Notes: generated by a model not told the origin, from the letters alone. A DNA stretch of 64,000 nt from Gammaproteobacteria bacterium (GCA_016125505.1 WGLP01000003.1:903441-967440), one strand, 5' to 3'. Shown: positions 38,778 to 51,281, counted from the stretch's first letter. Translations and numbers: made by a program.

Positions 38778-41700
38778 ATGACGCATATTACCGAGACACT
38801 TCAACAACACGGCCTCTACCGGCCTGAATTCGAACGCGACAACTGCGGGTTCGGTTTGATCGCGCATATGGACGGTAGTCCCAGTCACTGGCTGGTGATG
38901 ACGGCCATTAATGCGCTGGAGCGCCTGACCCATCGCGGCGCCATCGCCGCTGACGGCAAGACCGGTGACGGTTGCGGCCTGCTGTTGAAAAAACCCGACA
39001 GCTTTCTGCGCAAGGTGGCAGAAAAGGCGGGCCTCAAACTGGCCGGGCAATATGCCGTGGGCATGGTGTTTCTGAATTCCGATGCCGCCAGGGCCAAGAC
39101 CGCGCGCACGACACTGGAAAAGGAACTTGCCGCGGAAGGCCTTGAGGTGCTTGGCTGGCGCGAAGTCCCGACCGATGCGAGCGCCTGTGGCGCCGAGGCC
39201 CTGAAGACCCTGCCGCAGATCGAGCAGATCTTTGTCAATGCCCCGGCCACGATGGATGCCACGGCGTTTGAGCGCCACTTATATATAGCGCGCCGCCGCA
39301 CCGAAAAGCAGATCGAGCCGGCGGACCCCATGTTCTATATCCCGAGTCTGTCCTCGCGGGTGGTGTCCTATAAAGGCTTGGTTATGCCGGCCAATCTGAC
39401 GGTGTTCTATAAGGACCTGGGCGACCCTGCGATGGAGTCCGCCCTGTGCGTGTTCCACCAGCGCTTCTCCACCAACACCTGGCCGCAGTGGCGCCTGGCA
39501 CAACCGTTCCGCTATCTGGCGCATAACGGCGAGATCAATACCGTGCAGGGTAACCGCAACTGGTCGGTGGCACGCGGCCACAAGTTCGAAACACCGGCGA
39601 TCCCCATGGAAGACGTGCGCCCGCTGGTGTCCATGACCGGCTCGGATTCGAATAGCCTGGACAATATGCTGGAGGCCATGCTGGCCGGTGGCATGAACAT
39701 CTTCCGCGCCATGCGCCTGTTGATCCCGCCTGCCTGGCAGAACGTCAAGACCATGGACCCGGACCTGCGCGCCTTCTATGAATGCAATTCCATGCACATG
39801 GAACCCTGGGACGGCCCGGCCGGTATCGTGTTGACCGACGGCCGTTATGCGGCGTGTTCCATGGATCGCAACGGTCTGCGTCCGGCGCGTTGGGTGATTA
39901 CCAGGGACCGCCATATCACGCTAGCCTCGGAGATTGGCGTGTATGACTACAACTCCGCGGATGTGGTGATGAAGGGCCGGCTCAAGCCCGGTCAGATGAT
40001 CGCCGCCGATACCGAAACCGGCAAGTTGCTGTTGCCGGAAGATATCGACCACCTGCTCAAGAGTGCGCATCCCTATAAGCAGTGGATGGCAGAACGCGCC
40101 CGTCGCCTGGCCTCCAAGCTGGAAGAAGAATGCATCAGCGAGCCGATGACGGCGGACACCATCGACATCTACCAGAAGATGTTCCAGGTCAGTTTCGAAG
40201 AGCGCGATCAGGTATTACGCGTGTTGGCGGAAAAGGGTGAAGAGGCCGTCGGTTCCATGGGTGACGACACACCGTTTCCGGCCCTGTCACGCATGGTGCG
40301 CTCACCCTTCGATAACTTCCGTCAGCAATTCGCGCAGGTGACGAACCCGCCGATCGATCCCATCCGCGAACAGATCGTGATGTCGCTGGAGACCTGTCTG
40401 GGCCGTGAGCGCAATATGTTTATCGAGGCGCCGGAGAATGCCGATCGCCTGCTGGTGAACTCGCCAATCCTGTCCCATGGCAAATTTATGCAGCTGCTGG
40501 CCCTGGGCGAGAAAGAGGCCGACTACGCCAACGAAGTGATCTCCCTGAATTATCCGCTGAATGTCGATCTGCAGAGCGCGATTGTCGACATCACCGACAA
40601 GGCGGTTGCCGCGGTGAAGAACGGCAAGGTCGTCCTGGTGTTAAGCGATCAGGATATCACCCAGGATACCCGCCCGGTCCATGCCCTGTTCGCCACGGGT
40701 GCCGTGCATCACCGGCTGGTGCGCGAAGGTCTGCGCTGCGACTGTAACCTGGTGATCGCCACCGCGGCCGCGCGTGACCCACATCATTTTGCCGTGCTCA
40801 TCGGTTATGGCGCGACCTGTGTCTACCCGTATCTCGCCTATCAATGCCTGCACGATCTGTTGCGCAGCGGTGAGATCAAGGGCCTGAGCCAGTCCCAGGT
40901 GGAGACCAATTACCGTAACGGCATTAATAAAGGTTTGTACAAGATCACCTCCAAGATGGGGATCTCCACCGTCGCCAGTTACCGCGGTGCGCAGTTGTTC
41001 GAATCCGTCGGTCTGCACAGCGAAGTCGTCAAGTTGTGCTTTACCGGTACGACCAACCGCGTGCAGGGCATTCGCTTTAGCGACTTCCAGGAAGATCAGG
41101 ATTGGTTGTGCAAGCAGGCCTGGAATCCGCGCAAGACTATCCAGCAGGGTGGCTTGCTGAAATTCATTCACGGTGGTGAGGACCATGCGTATAACCCGGA
41201 CGTGGTGCGCACCATGCAGGAGGCCGTCAAGACCGGTGATTATGAAAAATGGAAGGCTTACGCTGAACTGGTCAACCGCCGCCAACCCCTGACCTTGCGC
41301 GATCTGTTGAAGCTGCGCGATGACACCGCGTCAATCTCCATCGAGGAGGTTGAACCGTTCGAGCAGATCGTCAAGCGCTTCGATTCCGCCGCGATGTCGC
41401 TCGGTGCCCTGTCACCGGAGGCGCATCAAACCCTGGCGACGGCGATGAACCGCCTCGGCGCGCGTTCCAACTCCGGCGAAGGCGGTGAAGATCCGGCACG
41501 CTATGGCACCGAACGCCGTTCCAAGATCAAGCAGGTGGCCTCCGGTCGTTTTGGGGTGACGCCGGCCTATCTGCGTTCTGCGGAAGTCATGCAGATCAAG
41601 ATTGCGCAGGGCGCCAAGCCGGGTGAGGGCGGTCAATTACCGGGACACAAGGTCAACGAGACGATTGCCAGCCTGCGGTATTGCAAGCCGGGCGTGTCCC

Positions 41701-43253
41701 TGATCTCACCGCCGCCGCATCACGATATTTATTCCATCGAGGACCTGGCGCAGCTGATCTTTGACCTGAAGCAGGTCAATCCAAAAGGTCTGGTCTCCGT
41801 CAAGCTGGTGGCCGAGGCGGGCGTGGGCACGATCGCTGCCGGCGTGGCCAAGGCCTATGCCGATCTGATTACCATCTCCGGCTATGACGGCGGTACCGGT
41901 GCCTCGCCATTAACCTCCGTGAAATATGCGGGCTCACCGTGGGAGTTGGGTCTGACCGAAACGCATCAGATCCTGCGCGCCAACGATTTGCGCGATAAGG
42001 TGCGTCTGCAAACCGACGGTGGTTTGAAAACCGGCCTGGACGTGATCAAGGCCGCCATCCTTGGCGCCGAGAGCTTCGGCTTTGGTACCGGTCCCATGAT
42101 CGCCATGGGCTGCAAGTATCTGCGCATTTGTCATTTGAACAACTGCGCCACCGGTGTCGCGACGCAGGACAATATCTTGCGCAGCAAGTACTACCTCGGC
42201 GAAGTCGACTGGGTCATGAACTACTTCAAGTTCATCGCGCAGGACGTACGTGAGCTGCTGGCCAAGCTCGGCGTGAAGTCGCTGACCGACGTCATTGGCC
42301 GCACCGATCTGCTGGAGCGCGTCGAAGGGCACACCAGCAAGCAACAGGCCCTGGATCTGTCCGCTATCGTCTCCGACGGTGGTGTGCCTGCCGACAAGCC
42401 ACGTTTTTGTCAGCAACCGCATAACGAACCGTTCGATAAGGGCGAGCTGGCGGAACAGATGGTACGCGATACGCTCGACGCCATCGAAAACAAGCGCGGT
42501 GGTGACTTCACATACGAGGTACGTAACACGCACCGCTCCATTGGCGCACGCCTCTCCGGCGAGATTGCGGTGCGTCACGGCAATCTCGGCATGGAAGACA
42601 AGCCGATTACCCTGCACCTCAAGGGTACGGCAGGTCAGAGCTTCGGCGTGTGGAATGCCGGTGGCCTGAACATGTACCTGGAGGGTGATGCCAACGATTA
42701 TGTCGGTAAGGGCATGGCCGGTGGCAAGCTGGTGATTCGTCCGCCCAGGGACAGCCAGTTTAAGTCATTTGAGACCACCATTATCGGTAATACCTGTCTG
42801 TACGGCGCCACCGGCGGCAAGTTGTTTGCGGCGGGTCTCGCGGGCGAACGCTTCGGCGTGCGCAACTCCGGTTGTCATACCGTGGTGGAAGGCATCGGTG
42901 ATCACGGTTGCGAATACATGACCGGTGGCATGGTCGCCGTGCTGGGCAAGACCGGCCTTAATTTCGGCGCGGCCATGACCGGCGGTTTTGCCTATGTCTA
43001 CGATGAAGACAACACCTTCAATGACTGCATCAACAAGGACGTGGATGTGCATCGTGTTGTGCCGGAACAGATGGAGGCGCACCGCACGCATCTGCGCGAG
43101 GTGATCGAAGAGTTTGTGAAAGAAACGGGCAGCGAGCGCGGCCAGTACATTCTGGATCACTTCGCCGATTGCATCGGCAAGTTCTGGTTGGTTAAACCCA
43201 AGGCGGCTGAGCTGGCATCCCTGCTGGAAGACATGCAGCGTCGCGCGGCCTGA
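38778..43253 (+). CDS. gltB: Glutamate synthase (NADPH) large subunit
   Basis: Makes two glutamates from glutamine and 2-oxoglutarate. Start at 38778 ([13 protein letters not shown]) with AAGGAT upstream; the frame is open to 38682. 1491 residues. The short propeptide ends before the catalytic N-terminal cysteine in [14 protein letters not shown] (class II amidotransferase). The central domain ([10 protein letters not shown] region), FMN-binding synthase domain with [42 protein letters not shown], and iron-sulfur cysteines in [20 protein letters not shown], then the C-terminal GXGXG beta-helix ([22 protein letters not shown] region). Followed by gltD after 16 nt. Confidence 0.98.
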   Translation: MTHITETLQQHGLYRPEFERDNCGFGLIAHMDGSPSHWLVMTAINALERLTHRGAIAADGKTGDGCGLLLKKPDSFLRKVAEKAGLKLAGQYAVGMVFLNSDAARAKTARTTLEKELAAEGLEVLGWREVPTDASACGAEALKTLPQIEQIFVNAPATMDATAFERHLYIARRRTEKQIEPADPMFYIPSLSSRVVSYKGLVMPANLTVFYKDLGDPAMESALCVFHQRFSTNTWPQWRLAQPFRYLAHNGEINTVQGNRNWSVARGHKFETPAIPMEDVRPLVSMTGSDSNSLDNMLEAMLAGGMNIFRAMRLLIPPAWQNVKTMDPDLRAFYECNSMHMEPWDGPAGIVLTDGRYAACSMDRNGLRPARWVITRDRHITLASEIGVYDYNSADVVMKGRLKPGQMIAADTETGKLLLPEDIDHLLKSAHPYKQWMAERARRLASKLEEECISEPMTADTIDIYQKMFQVSFEERDQVLRVLAEKGEEAVGSMGDDTPFPALSRMVRSPFDNFRQQFAQVTNPPIDPIREQIVMSLETCLGRERNMFIEAPENADRLLVNSPILSHGKFMQLLALGEKEADYANEVISLNYPLNVDLQSAIVDITDKAVAAVKNGKVVLVLSDQDITQDTRPVHALFATGAVHHRLVREGLRCDCNLVIATAAARDPHHFAVLIGYGATCVYPYLAYQCLHDLLRSGEIKGLSQSQVETNYRNGINKGLYKITSKMGISTVASYRGAQLFESVGLHSEVVKLCFTGTTNRVQGIRFSDFQEDQDWLCKQAWNPRKTIQQGGLLKFIHGGEDHAYNPDVVRTMQEAVKTGDYEKWKAYAELVNRRQPLTLRDLLKLRDDTASISIEEVEPFEQIVKRFDSAAMSLGALSPEAHQTLATAMNRLGARSNSGEGGEDPARYGTERRSKIKQVASGRFGVTPAYLRSAEVMQIKIAQGAKPGEGGQLPGHKVNETIASLRYCKPGVSLISPPPHHDIYSIEDLAQLIFDLKQVNPKGLVSVKLVAEAGVGTIAAGVAKAYADLITISGYDGGTGASPLTSVKYAGSPWELGLTETHQILRANDLRDKVRLQTDGGLKTGLDVIKAAILGAESFGFGTGPMIAMGCKYLRICHLNNCATGVATQDNILRSKYYLGEVDWVMNYFKFIAQDVRELLAKLGVKSLTDVIGRTDLLERVEGHTSKQQALDLSAIVSDGGVPADKPRFCQQPHNEPFDKGELAEQMVRDTLDAIENKRGGDFTYEVRNTHRSIGARLSGEIAVRHGNLGMEDKPITLHLKGTAGQSFGVWNAGGLNMYLEGDANDYVGKGMAGGKLVIRPPRDSQFKSFETTIIGNTCLYGATGGKLFAAGLAGERFGVRNSGCHTVVEGIGDHGCEYMTGGMVAVLGKTGLNFGAAMTGGFAYVYDEDNTFNDCINKDVDVHRVVPEQMEAHRTHLREVIEEFVKETGSERGQYILDHFADCIGKFWLVKPKAAELASLLEDMQRRAA

Positions 43254-43263
43254 TGAGTGATAG

Positions 43264-44679
<1,416 letters not shown>

Positions 44680-44708
44680 GTCAGTTCTATAGCAAAGCTT
44701 CGAAACGG

Positions 44709-44809
44709 GTCATTCCGGGCAAACACCGGAACGGTGTGCGACCCGGAATCCAGCGACTTATTTAAAGACGCTGGATGCCGGATAATGGCTCCGCCATTTC
44801 CGGCATGAC
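44709..44809. repeat. Nested palindromic intergenic element
   Basis: Between gltD and hemE. Outer arms GTCATTCCGG (44709-44718) and CCGGCATGAC (44800-44809) pair with one mismatch; inner arms CCGGAATCCAGCG (44743-44755) and CGCTGGATGCCGG (44769-44781) also pair with one mismatch. Between them sit two small hairpins, CACCG-GAA-CGGTG (44724-44736) and ATGGC-TCC-GCCAT (44785-44797). The whole could fold as a clover-like structure. The GTCATTCC...GGAATCCAG theme is common in dispersed bacterial palindromes; it encodes nothing. Confidence 0.75.
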
Positions 44810-44860
44810 GAAAAATAAATGTTCCGCAAGTCACTTTGTGTATTTAGCATTGAGAAGATA

Positions 44861-45925
44861 ATGTCTGAATTAAAAAACGATCGTTTCCTGCGCGCGCTGT
44901 TGCGTCAACCCGTGGATGTCACTCCGGTATGGATGATGCGCCAGGCCGGTCGTTATCTGCCTGAGTATCGCGCGACGCGCAAGAAGGCCGGTAGTTTTCT
45001 CGACCTGTGCAAGAATCCGGAACTGGCCTGTGAAGTGACCCTGCAGCCGCTGGAGCGTTTCGCGCTGGATGCGGCAATCCTGTTTTCCGACATCCTAACC
45101 ATTCCCGATGCCATGGGCCTGGGCCTCTACTTTGCGCAGGGCGAAGGCCCGCATTTCAAACACCCGGTGCAAAGCAGGGCGGCCGTCGACAAACTGTTTG
45201 TGCCGGACGTGGAAACCGAACTCAGATATGTCATGGATGCCGTGCGCACCATACGCACGGCGCTGGATGGGCGCGTGCCCTTGATTGGATTCTCCGGCAG
45301 CCCCTGGACGCTGGCGACCTACATGGTCGAAGGTGGCGGCAGCAAGGATTTCGCCAAGGTGAAAGGCATGCTGTACGACGATCCGGCGAGCATGCATAAA
45401 CTGCTGGATATTACCGCCAGAACCGTGATCAATTATCTCAATGCCCAAATCGCTGCCGGCGCCCAGGCGGTAATGATCTTCGATACCTGGGGCGGTGCGT
45501 TAACCACGCGGGATTACAAAACGTTTTCTCTGAATTACATGCAACAGATCATCGCCGGCCTGACCCGCGAGCACGCGGGGCATAAGGTCCCTGTGATCCT
45601 GTTTTCCAAGGGCGGCTGCCAGTGGCTGGAAGATCAGGCCAGCAGCGGTGCCGATGCCCTCGGGCTCGACTGGACTCTGGATATCGGGCTGGCGCGCAAG
45701 CGCGTCGGTGACAGGGTGGCCTTGCAGGGGAATATGGATCCCACCGTACTCTACGCCTCGCCGGAACGTATCCGCGAGGAAGTCGCGTTTATTCTGCAAA
45801 GCTATGGTCAGGGCAACGGTCATGTCTTCAATCTGGGGCATGGGATTCACCAGCATGTCGATCCGGAACATGCGCGCGCCTTTGTCGACGCCGTGCATGA
45901 ACTGAGCCGGCCCTATCATCAATAA
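44861..45925 (+). CDS. hemE: Uroporphyrinogen decarboxylase
   Basis: Converts uroporphyrinogen III to coproporphyrinogen III in heme synthesis. Start at 44861 with GAGAAG upstream gives 354 residues, the same as E. coli; the longer frame to 44819 begins inside the intergenic element. Conserved [55 protein letters not shown] and [10 protein letters not shown]. gltBD-hemE order is as in Pseudomonas. Confidence 0.97.
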   Translation: MSELKNDRFLRALLRQPVDVTPVWMMRQAGRYLPEYRATRKKAGSFLDLCKNPELACEVTLQPLERFALDAAILFSDILTIPDAMGLGLYFAQGEGPHFKHPVQSRAAVDKLFVPDVETELRYVMDAVRTIRTALDGRVPLIGFSGSPWTLATYMVEGGGSKDFAKVKGMLYDDPASMHKLLDITARTVINYLNAQIAAGAQAVMIFDTWGGALTTRDYKTFSLNYMQQIIAGLTREHAGHKVPVILFSKGGCQWLEDQASSGADALGLDWTLDIGLARKRVGDRVALQGNMDPTVLYASPERIREEVAFILQSYGQGNGHVFNLGHGIHQHVDPEHARAFVDAVHELSRPYHQ

Positions 45926-46059
45926 AAAATACTGCCTGCCCGCAATCGCCAAGATCCGCCTGAAGCTTATGCGGAAGTTGCGGTGTGATAACGCGGCATT
46001 TTCCGCTTAATGTTTACGGCATGCCGTCGATATAGAAGCGAGGATTCAGTCTGTATCGT

Positions 46060-47607
46060 ATGAAAACGCGCACCCACCCCATCATCGTTGCCGGTACACT
46101 CATGGGTGTTCTGCTCATCCTCATTCTCGCCCTGACCAGTATCAATTATCTGGTGCTGTTACGCGATAAAATCAACAATGTAGATAAACGCGACCTGGCC
46201 AAGGTTGTGATCCTGCATAAGATGGGACGTATCGTGCGTGAACGTTCGCTACGCATGTATGCCATGTACGTTTCCGAGGATATCTGGGTTCGTGACGAGG
46301 AATACAGGCGCTTCTATGGTCTGGGCCGGGATTTCATCCTGCTGCGCGATGAATTGATGCGCCTGGGTCTTGAGCCGGAGGAAACACAGATCTGGGATAA
46401 GGCGGTAGACATTATCCGTAAGACAGAACCTTTACAAAACTCCATTGTGGAGAAGTTATACGATGGCGAAAAGAAAGGGATTGGAGAAAAGATCAGCCTG
46501 GAAGACCTGCCGCAGGAAAACCAACTGCTGCAGTATTTTGATCAGCTACTCTACAAGGTGCAGGCGAATACCGGTGCCGCGGTAAAGCAGGCGGAGCATG
46601 AATTCATGGACGCCATCAGACTGCTGGCGTTTCTCACGATTGGTGTGATCAGTCTAAGCCTGACGAACATGTTCTTTGTCAGGAAACGTATTCTCACTAT
46701 CGAAGGTACGTTGCATGACGAAAAGGAACTGGCGCAGCTGACACTGGAAAACATTGTCGACGGTGTGATCAAAACCGATAGGAGCGGCCAGATTATTTCA
46801 ATGAATCCGGCGGCGGAACATATCAGCGAAAGAGCGGCGCGAGAAGGGCTGGGGCAGACCCTCGGGAAGGTATTGCCACTGCTGGATATCGATACCGGGC
46901 AGACCCTCTCGTGGGCGGAGTTCCTCGCGGACCTGTCCGGCACGGTAATGCCGCTCCAGCGCTACTTCGGTTTCAGGCGATCCGGTGGTGAACAATCTCT
47001 GCTGGAGATTTCGGTATCACCGATTTTCACCTCCGGGGGCAGCCTGGTGGAATTCGCGATTATCTTTCGCGATGTGACGAGCGAGAAAAAACAGGCGGAT
47101 GAAGTCAGCTGGCAGGCAACGCATGATCCGCTGACCCGGGTCCTGAACCGGAACGCGATTATAACTGCAATCAAGGAAGCCATAGGCACGGCACGCCAAT
47201 TCAACGTGCAGCATGCCCTGTTGTATATCGATCTCGACGATTTCAAACACGTCAACGATCGCTATGGCCATCCAGCAGGAGATGAACTGTTGCTGGGGAT
47301 ATGCCGCGTGATGGAGGATTGCGTGCGCAAAGGTGATCGCATTGCGCGCATGGGTGGCGACGAGTTTGCCATCCTGTTGCTCGAATGCGATCTGGCCCAT
47401 GCCGTTAATATTGCCGAGAAGATACGGCACCATGTCGCACAGTATGGCTTCAGGTTTGATAATGAGCTGATTCGTTGTAGTGGGTTGAGTATCGGGATCT
47501 ATACGATTAACGCCCGGGACCATGACTGGAAATCCGTCATCGAGAGAGCCGATCAGGCGTGCTACACCGCCAAACGGCAGGGCAAGAATCAGGTCTCCGT
47601 AGCCTGA
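46060..47607 (+). CDS. Membrane PAS-GGDEF diguanylate cyclase
   Basis: Probably makes cyclic di-GMP. 515 residues: membrane helix 1 (about 7-30), periplasmic helical region of about 150 residues, helix 2 (about 187-207), PAS (about 230-340, LENIVDGVIKTDRSGQII), and GGDEF domain (about 350-515) starting ATHDPLTRVLNRNA. The active-site motif RMGGDEF is intact, and RKGD five residues before it is a complete allosteric I-site (RxxD). No EAL domain. The signal sensed is unknown. It has a 134-nt gap after hemE and is separate from gloA. Confidence 0.93.
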   Translation: MKTRTHPIIVAGTLMGVLLILILALTSINYLVLLRDKINNVDKRDLAKVVILHKMGRIVRERSLRMYAMYVSEDIWVRDEEYRRFYGLGRDFILLRDELMRLGLEPEETQIWDKAVDIIRKTEPLQNSIVEKLYDGEKKGIGEKISLEDLPQENQLLQYFDQLLYKVQANTGAAVKQAEHEFMDAIRLLAFLTIGVISLSLTNMFFVRKRILTIEGTLHDEKELAQLTLENIVDGVIKTDRSGQIISMNPAAEHISERAAREGLGQTLGKVLPLLDIDTGQTLSWAEFLADLSGTVMPLQRYFGFRRSGGEQSLLEISVSPIFTSGGSLVEFAIIFRDVTSEKKQADEVSWQATHDPLTRVLNRNAIITAIKEAIGTARQFNVQHALLYIDLDDFKHVNDRYGHPAGDELLLGICRVMEDCVRKGDRIARMGGDEFAILLLECDLAHAVNIAEKIRHHVAQYGFRFDNELIRCSGLSIGIYTINARDHDWKSVIERADQACYTAKRQGKNQVSVA

Positions 47608-47639
47608 CAAAATTAGCTATATGCATGTGAAATGTGTGA

Positions 47640-47669
47640 TTGATATTTCAATCCCGGGGCTTCTATACT
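47640..47669 (+). promoter_or_regulatory. Candidate sigma-70 promoter for gloA
   Basis: TTGATA (47640-47645), 18-nt spacer, TATACT (47664-47669), about 33 nt before the gloA ATG. Confidence 0.5.
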
Positions 47670-47701
47670 GATCCCATCCTGCAATTCGTCGAGGTAAACC
47701 C

Positions 47702-48088
47702 ATGCGTTTATTACATACTATGTTGCGAGTCGGCGACCTGGAGCGCTCCATCGGTTTTTATACCGAAATTCTCGGCATGAAACTGCTGCGACAAAAAGAG
47801 TATCCCGACGGTAAATTCACGCTGGCATTCATCGGTTACGGTGATGAAGATGACAATACGGTGATTGAGCTGACCTACAACTGGGGCGTCGACAAGTACG
47901 ATATCGGTTCCGGTTATGGCCACATCGCCATAGAAGTAGACGACGTCTATAAGGCGGCAGGTGATATCCAGCAGCGCGGCGGCAAGATTCTGCGCCCGGC
48001 CGGCCCCATGAATGCCGGGACAACCATCATCGCCTTTGTGGAAGATCCGGATGGGTATCCCATCGAGTTAATCGGTAAGAAGCATTAA
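47702..48088 (+). CDS. gloA: Lactoylglutathione lyase (glyoxalase I)
   Basis: Detoxifies methylglyoxal with glutathione. 128 residues. The four metal ligands of the family are all in place by count: His5, Glu56, His74 and Glu122. Conserved [20 protein letters not shown] and [11 protein letters not shown]. The short sequence without the insertions of zinc-type enzymes resembles the nickel-type E. coli protein. Monocistronic between its own candidate promoter and the convergent TerC-family gene. Confidence 0.97.
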   Translation: MRLLHTMLRVGDLERSIGFYTEILGMKLLRQKEYPDGKFTLAFIGYGDEDDNTVIELTYNWGVDKYDIGSGYGHIAIEVDDVYKAAGDIQQRGGKILRPAGPMNAGTTIIAFVEDPDGYPIELIGKKH

Positions 48089-48153
48089 CAGCTTGTTGAA
48101 AACTACTGCGCGTGCCACGACGGGGTTGTAACCGGATCTGAACGTGGCAGACG

Positions 48154-48894
48154 TCACTCAATATAGGTTTTGTGCAGACTCACCGGTTGCCGGCGTTTGC
48201 GCAGGCGTAGATTGAGCAGTTCGACCACGACAGAGAAGGCCATGGCAAAATAGATATAGCCCTTGGGAATATGCAGGTCGAGGCCTTCACCGACCAGGGC
48301 GACGCCGATGAGCACCAGGAAGCTGAGCGCCAGCATTTTCACGGTCGGATGCGCATCGACAAATTCGCCGATGGCGCGCGCCGCGAACATCATAATGATT
48401 ACCGAAATGACAATGGCCAATACCATCACCGGCACGTGTTTCGCCATGCCCACGGCGGTGATCACGGAGTCAAGCGAGAACACGATGTCGATGATCGCAA
48501 TCTGGATGAGAACACTGATCAGGCTGGCGGCAAGCGCCTCCTTGGCCGCGTGTTCCTCTCCCTCCAGGGCATTGTGAATTTCCAGCGTACTCTTCGCGAT
48601 CAGGAACAGGCCGCCCACGAGCAGGACGATGTCGCGTCCCGAAATCTCCTGTGCCAATACCGTAAACAGCGGCGTGGTCAGCCGCATGATCCAGGCCAGG
48701 GATAACAACAGCGCAATGCGCATCAGCATGGCGAGGCCCAGACCGATCATCCGCGCCTTTTGCCGTTGCGCCAAAGGCAAACGCCCCACCAGGATGGAGA
48801 CAAAGATGATATTATCGATGCCCAGCACAATTTCCAGGGCTGTGAGGGTGGCCAGGGCGATCCAGGCCTCCGGAGAAAAGATCCAGTCAAACAT
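48154..48894 (-). CDS. TerC family integral membrane protein
   Basis: Multi-pass inner-membrane protein of the TerC/YgdQ family, linked in some species to metal export or membrane-protein metalation. 246 residues from ATG 48894 (MFDWIFSPEAWIALATLTALE region); a TTG at 48909 is an alternative with no better ribosome site. Acidic intramembrane motifs LGIDNIIF and FSLDSV, typical of the family, are present. Divergent from the DUF2797 gene 32 nt away, which together with the neighbouring zinc-type transporter hints at a metal theme. Confidence 0.9.
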   Translation of the reverse strand: MFDWIFSPEAWIALATLTALEIVLGIDNIIFVSILVGRLPLAQRQKARMIGLGLAMLMRIALLLSLAWIMRLTTPLFTVLAQEISGRDIVLLVGGLFLIAKSTLEIHNALEGEEHAAKEALAASLISVLIQIAIIDIVFSLDSVITAVGMAKHVPVMVLAIVISVIIMMFAARAIGEFVDAHPTVKMLALSFLVLIGVALVGEGLDLHIPKGYIYFAMAFSVVVELLNLRLRKRRQPVSLHKTYIE

Positions 48895-48926
48895 GAGCTT
48901 ATCAGCCAATCAAGGAGTGAACGCGC

Positions 48927-49754
48927 ATGATCGTAGAAGGAAACCTGCGTAAACTGCAAGTCACCCTCGCCACGCCGGCGCAGTATGCGCTACCGCTGGG
49001 CGCGGAGCAGGTTCCGATGAATGCGCTCATAGGTCAGCGTCTGCATCTGCACTATACCGGTGAGATCCATTGTGTCCATTGCGGACGCAAGACCAGCAAG
49101 AGTTTCAACCAGGGTTATTGTTATCCCTGCATGCAGACCCTGGCCGAGTGCGATAGCTGTCTGATCAAACCGGAGCAGTGCCACTATCACCAGGGCACGT
49201 GCCGCGAACCGGCCTGGGGTGAGGAACACTGCTTCCAGGATCACTTTGTCTATCTCGCCAATACCTCCGGTCTCAAGGTCGGTATTACGCGCCAGACCAA
49301 TGTCCCGACGCGCTGGCTGGATCAGGGCGCAACCCAGGCCTTGCCGATCTACAAGGTCAGGGATCGGCTGACCGCCGGCCTGGTGGAGGTCATCCTGAAA
49401 CAACACGTCGCCGACAAGACTGCCTGGCAGCGTATGCTGAAAGGCATTCCCGAAGATATCGATCTGGCGCACGAGCGTGATCGCCTGCACCAGGAGTGTC
49501 AGCAGGAGATCGATGATTTGCTGGCGAATCATGGCGACGATGCCGTGACGTTCCTGGCCAACGACCAAATCATCCCTATCCGGTATCCCGTAACGACTTA
49601 TCCGGACAAGGTGAAGGCCTTGAACCTGGACAAGACCGCAGAGGTCGACGGTACCTTGCTTGGCATCAAGGGCCAGTACCTCATTCTCGACAGCGGGGTA
49701 TTGAATATACGCAAGTTCTCGGGGTATAAGATCCGCATGCAAATCGGGGACTGA
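48927..49754 (+). CDS. DUF2797 family zinc-binding-like protein
   Basis: 275 residues, no signal peptide. An N-terminal beta-rich part is followed by a cysteine/histidine-rich cluster (CVHCGRK, CYPCM, CDSCLIKPEQCHYHQGTC, and EEHC), which probably binds one or two zinc ions. Then comes FVYLANTSGLKVGITRQTNVPTR, a pattern seen in DUF2797 proteins and faintly like GIY-YIG folds. Function is unknown. It leads a tightly spaced set of genes ending with metal transporter components. Confidence 0.85.
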   Translation: MIVEGNLRKLQVTLATPAQYALPLGAEQVPMNALIGQRLHLHYTGEIHCVHCGRKTSKSFNQGYCYPCMQTLAECDSCLIKPEQCHYHQGTCREPAWGEEHCFQDHFVYLANTSGLKVGITRQTNVPTRWLDQGATQALPIYKVRDRLTAGLVEVILKQHVADKTAWQRMLKGIPEDIDLAHERDRLHQECQQEIDDLLANHGDDAVTFLANDQIIPIRYPVTTYPDKVKALNLDKTAEVDGTLLGIKGQYLILDSGVLNIRKFSGYKIRMQIGD

Positions 49755-49756
49755 GT

Positions 49757-50056
49757 GTGAAGGCACTGCGCCGTTATCAAAATCTGCGTGTTTCGCTGTT
49801 GCTGTCAGCCATCCTGCTGGCGGCGCAGACTTTATTGTTCTGGCACACGCATCACGGCCATGTCACCCCGGACGATAGCTGTCAGATCTGCGTCCACGCG
49901 CAACACCACACGCCCGCAACGAATTCGATCCAGGCCACGACCTTATCCTTGTTTGTGCCGGTTGCGGTTTCTGAGCCGCAGACCATCGAGACATCCCATT
50001 ACGTCTATCGCATCTATATCCCTTCCCGCGCACCGCCCGTTCTGCCTCTCGCCTGA
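49757..50056 (+). CDS. Small membrane/exported protein with His and Cys motifs (DUF2946-like layout)
   Basis: 99 residues from GTG 49757, 2 nt after the previous stop. A signal or anchor helix (about 13-30) is followed by WHTHHGHVTPDDSCQICVHAQHH, with several histidines and a CxxC. The layout recalls DUF2946-type proteins found near metal uptake genes. Not firmly assigned. The tail is proline-rich. It lies upstream of the outer-membrane protein gene. Confidence 0.7.
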   Translation: MKALRRYQNLRVSLLLSAILLAAQTLLFWHTHHGHVTPDDSCQICVHAQHHTPATNSIQATTLSLFVPVAVSEPQTIETSHYVYRIYIPSRAPPVLPLA

Positions 50057-50123
50057 TTAATCAATAGCGTTTCAATCGCATCGCACCCGCGTGTGCGGTG
50101 GTTTATATGTGAGAGGAAAACTT

Positions 50124-51281
50124 ATGCAACTGTTTACAGTGAGCAGGGTAGCCTGTGCAGGCATCCTGTGTGTCACACCCTTGGCGGCGCAGGCGGCGGG
50201 TAATGCCGTGTCCAGCGCATTCAATCCGGCAATCAGCGTTATCCTGAGCGGTACCTATGCGCAATTCAGTAACGACCCGGCCAATTACACCATTCCCGGT
50301 TTTGCCCTGGGTGACGGAGTCGGTCCGGGTGACCGCGGTTTTGGCCTGGGCGAATCGGAGCTGAGTATCGCGGCCAATATCGATGATCAATTCTACGGCC
50401 GCTTTACCACGTCCTTTGATGCCAACAATAACGTCAGCGTGGAAGAGGCGTTTCTCGAGACCGTCGGTCTTGGGCAGGGCATCACGATCAAGGGCGGGCG
50501 TTTCCTGTCCGGCATCGGCTATCTCAATAACAAGCACAGTCACACCTGGGATTTCGTCGATCAACCGCTGGTGTACAGGGCGATGCTGGCGGATCAGCTG
50601 AAAGACGACGGTGTGCAAGTGCGTTGGCTGGCACCGACGGATATGTATATGGAGTTTGGTGCCGAGGCACTGCGCGGCAAGAACTTTCCCGCCGGTGGCG
50701 ACGCCAATCAGGGGCGCGGCACCACGACCGTGTTCGTGCATTTCGGTGATGACTTCAATGAGAGTAACAGCTGGAGTGCCGGGCTGTCGTTTGTCGATGC
50801 CAAAGCCAATGATCGTATTACCTACCCCGGTGCCGAGACATTTACCGGCAGCAGCAAGCTGGGCATCCTGAGTTTCGTGTGGAAGTGGGCGCCCAACGGC
50901 AACATGCTGCAGCACAACTTCACCCTGCAGTCGGAGTATTTCAGGCGTTCGGAAGACGGCACTTATCAGGCCAGTGCCTACGATGCCAATCAGAGCGGCT
51001 ACTACGTCCAGGGTGTCTATCAATTCATGCAACGCTGGCGTGTGGGCCTTCGCTACGATCATCTGCATGCAGAAGACCCGGGTGCGGCATTCGCCGGTAC
51101 CGCGCTTGCAACCCAGGGACACGACCCGCATCGCTGGTCCACCATGGTGGATTTCTCGCGCACGGAGTTTTCGCGTCTTCGCGTGCAGTACAACCAGGAT
51201 GATTCCGGTCCGCAAACGGATCACCAGTGGTATTTCCAGTACATCATGGCGATGGGGGCACACGGCGCCCACGGATATTGA
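50124..51281 (+). CDS. Outer-membrane beta-barrel protein, probable metal-linked porin
   Basis: 385 residues from ATG 50124 (AGAGGAAAA upstream); the frame is open to 50091. Signal peptide ends AAQAAG. The rest alternates as amphipathic strands with many aromatic belts (FYGRFTTSF, YVQGVYQFMQRWRVGLRYDH), and the C-terminus has WYFQYIMAMG with His-rich end GAHGAHGY. No TonB box or plug domain is visible, so it is more like a porin than a TonB receptor. Location directly before a ZnuA-like gene suggests metal uptake across the outer membrane; inference. Confidence 0.75.
   Translation: MQLFTVSRVACAGILCVTPLAAQAAGNAVSSAFNPAISVILSGTYAQFSNDPANYTIPGFALGDGVGPGDRGFGLGESELSIAANIDDQFYGRFTTSFDANNNVSVEEAFLETVGLGQGITIKGGRFLSGIGYLNNKHSHTWDFVDQPLVYRAMLADQLKDDGVQVRWLAPTDMYMEFGAEALRGKNFPAGGDANQGRGTTTVFVHFGDDFNESNSWSAGLSFVDAKANDRITYPGAETFTGSSKLGILSFVWKWAPNGNMLQHNFTLQSEYFRRSEDGTYQASAYDANQSGYYVQGVYQFMQRWRVGLRYDHLHAEDPGAAFAGTALATQGHDPHRWSTMVDFSRTEFSRLRVQYNQDDSGPQTDHQWYFQYIMAMGAHGAHGY

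Noticed and set aside
40641..41285. Long minus-strand frame inside gltB
   Set aside because: It lies entirely within the conserved FMN/central domains of glutamate synthase; low-complexity His/Leu-rich product without motifs.
48089..48153. TGCCACG/CGTGGCA inverted repeat between gloA and the TerC gene as a terminator
   Set aside because: Only 7 bp with a loop of over 20 nt and no T-run; too weak to call.
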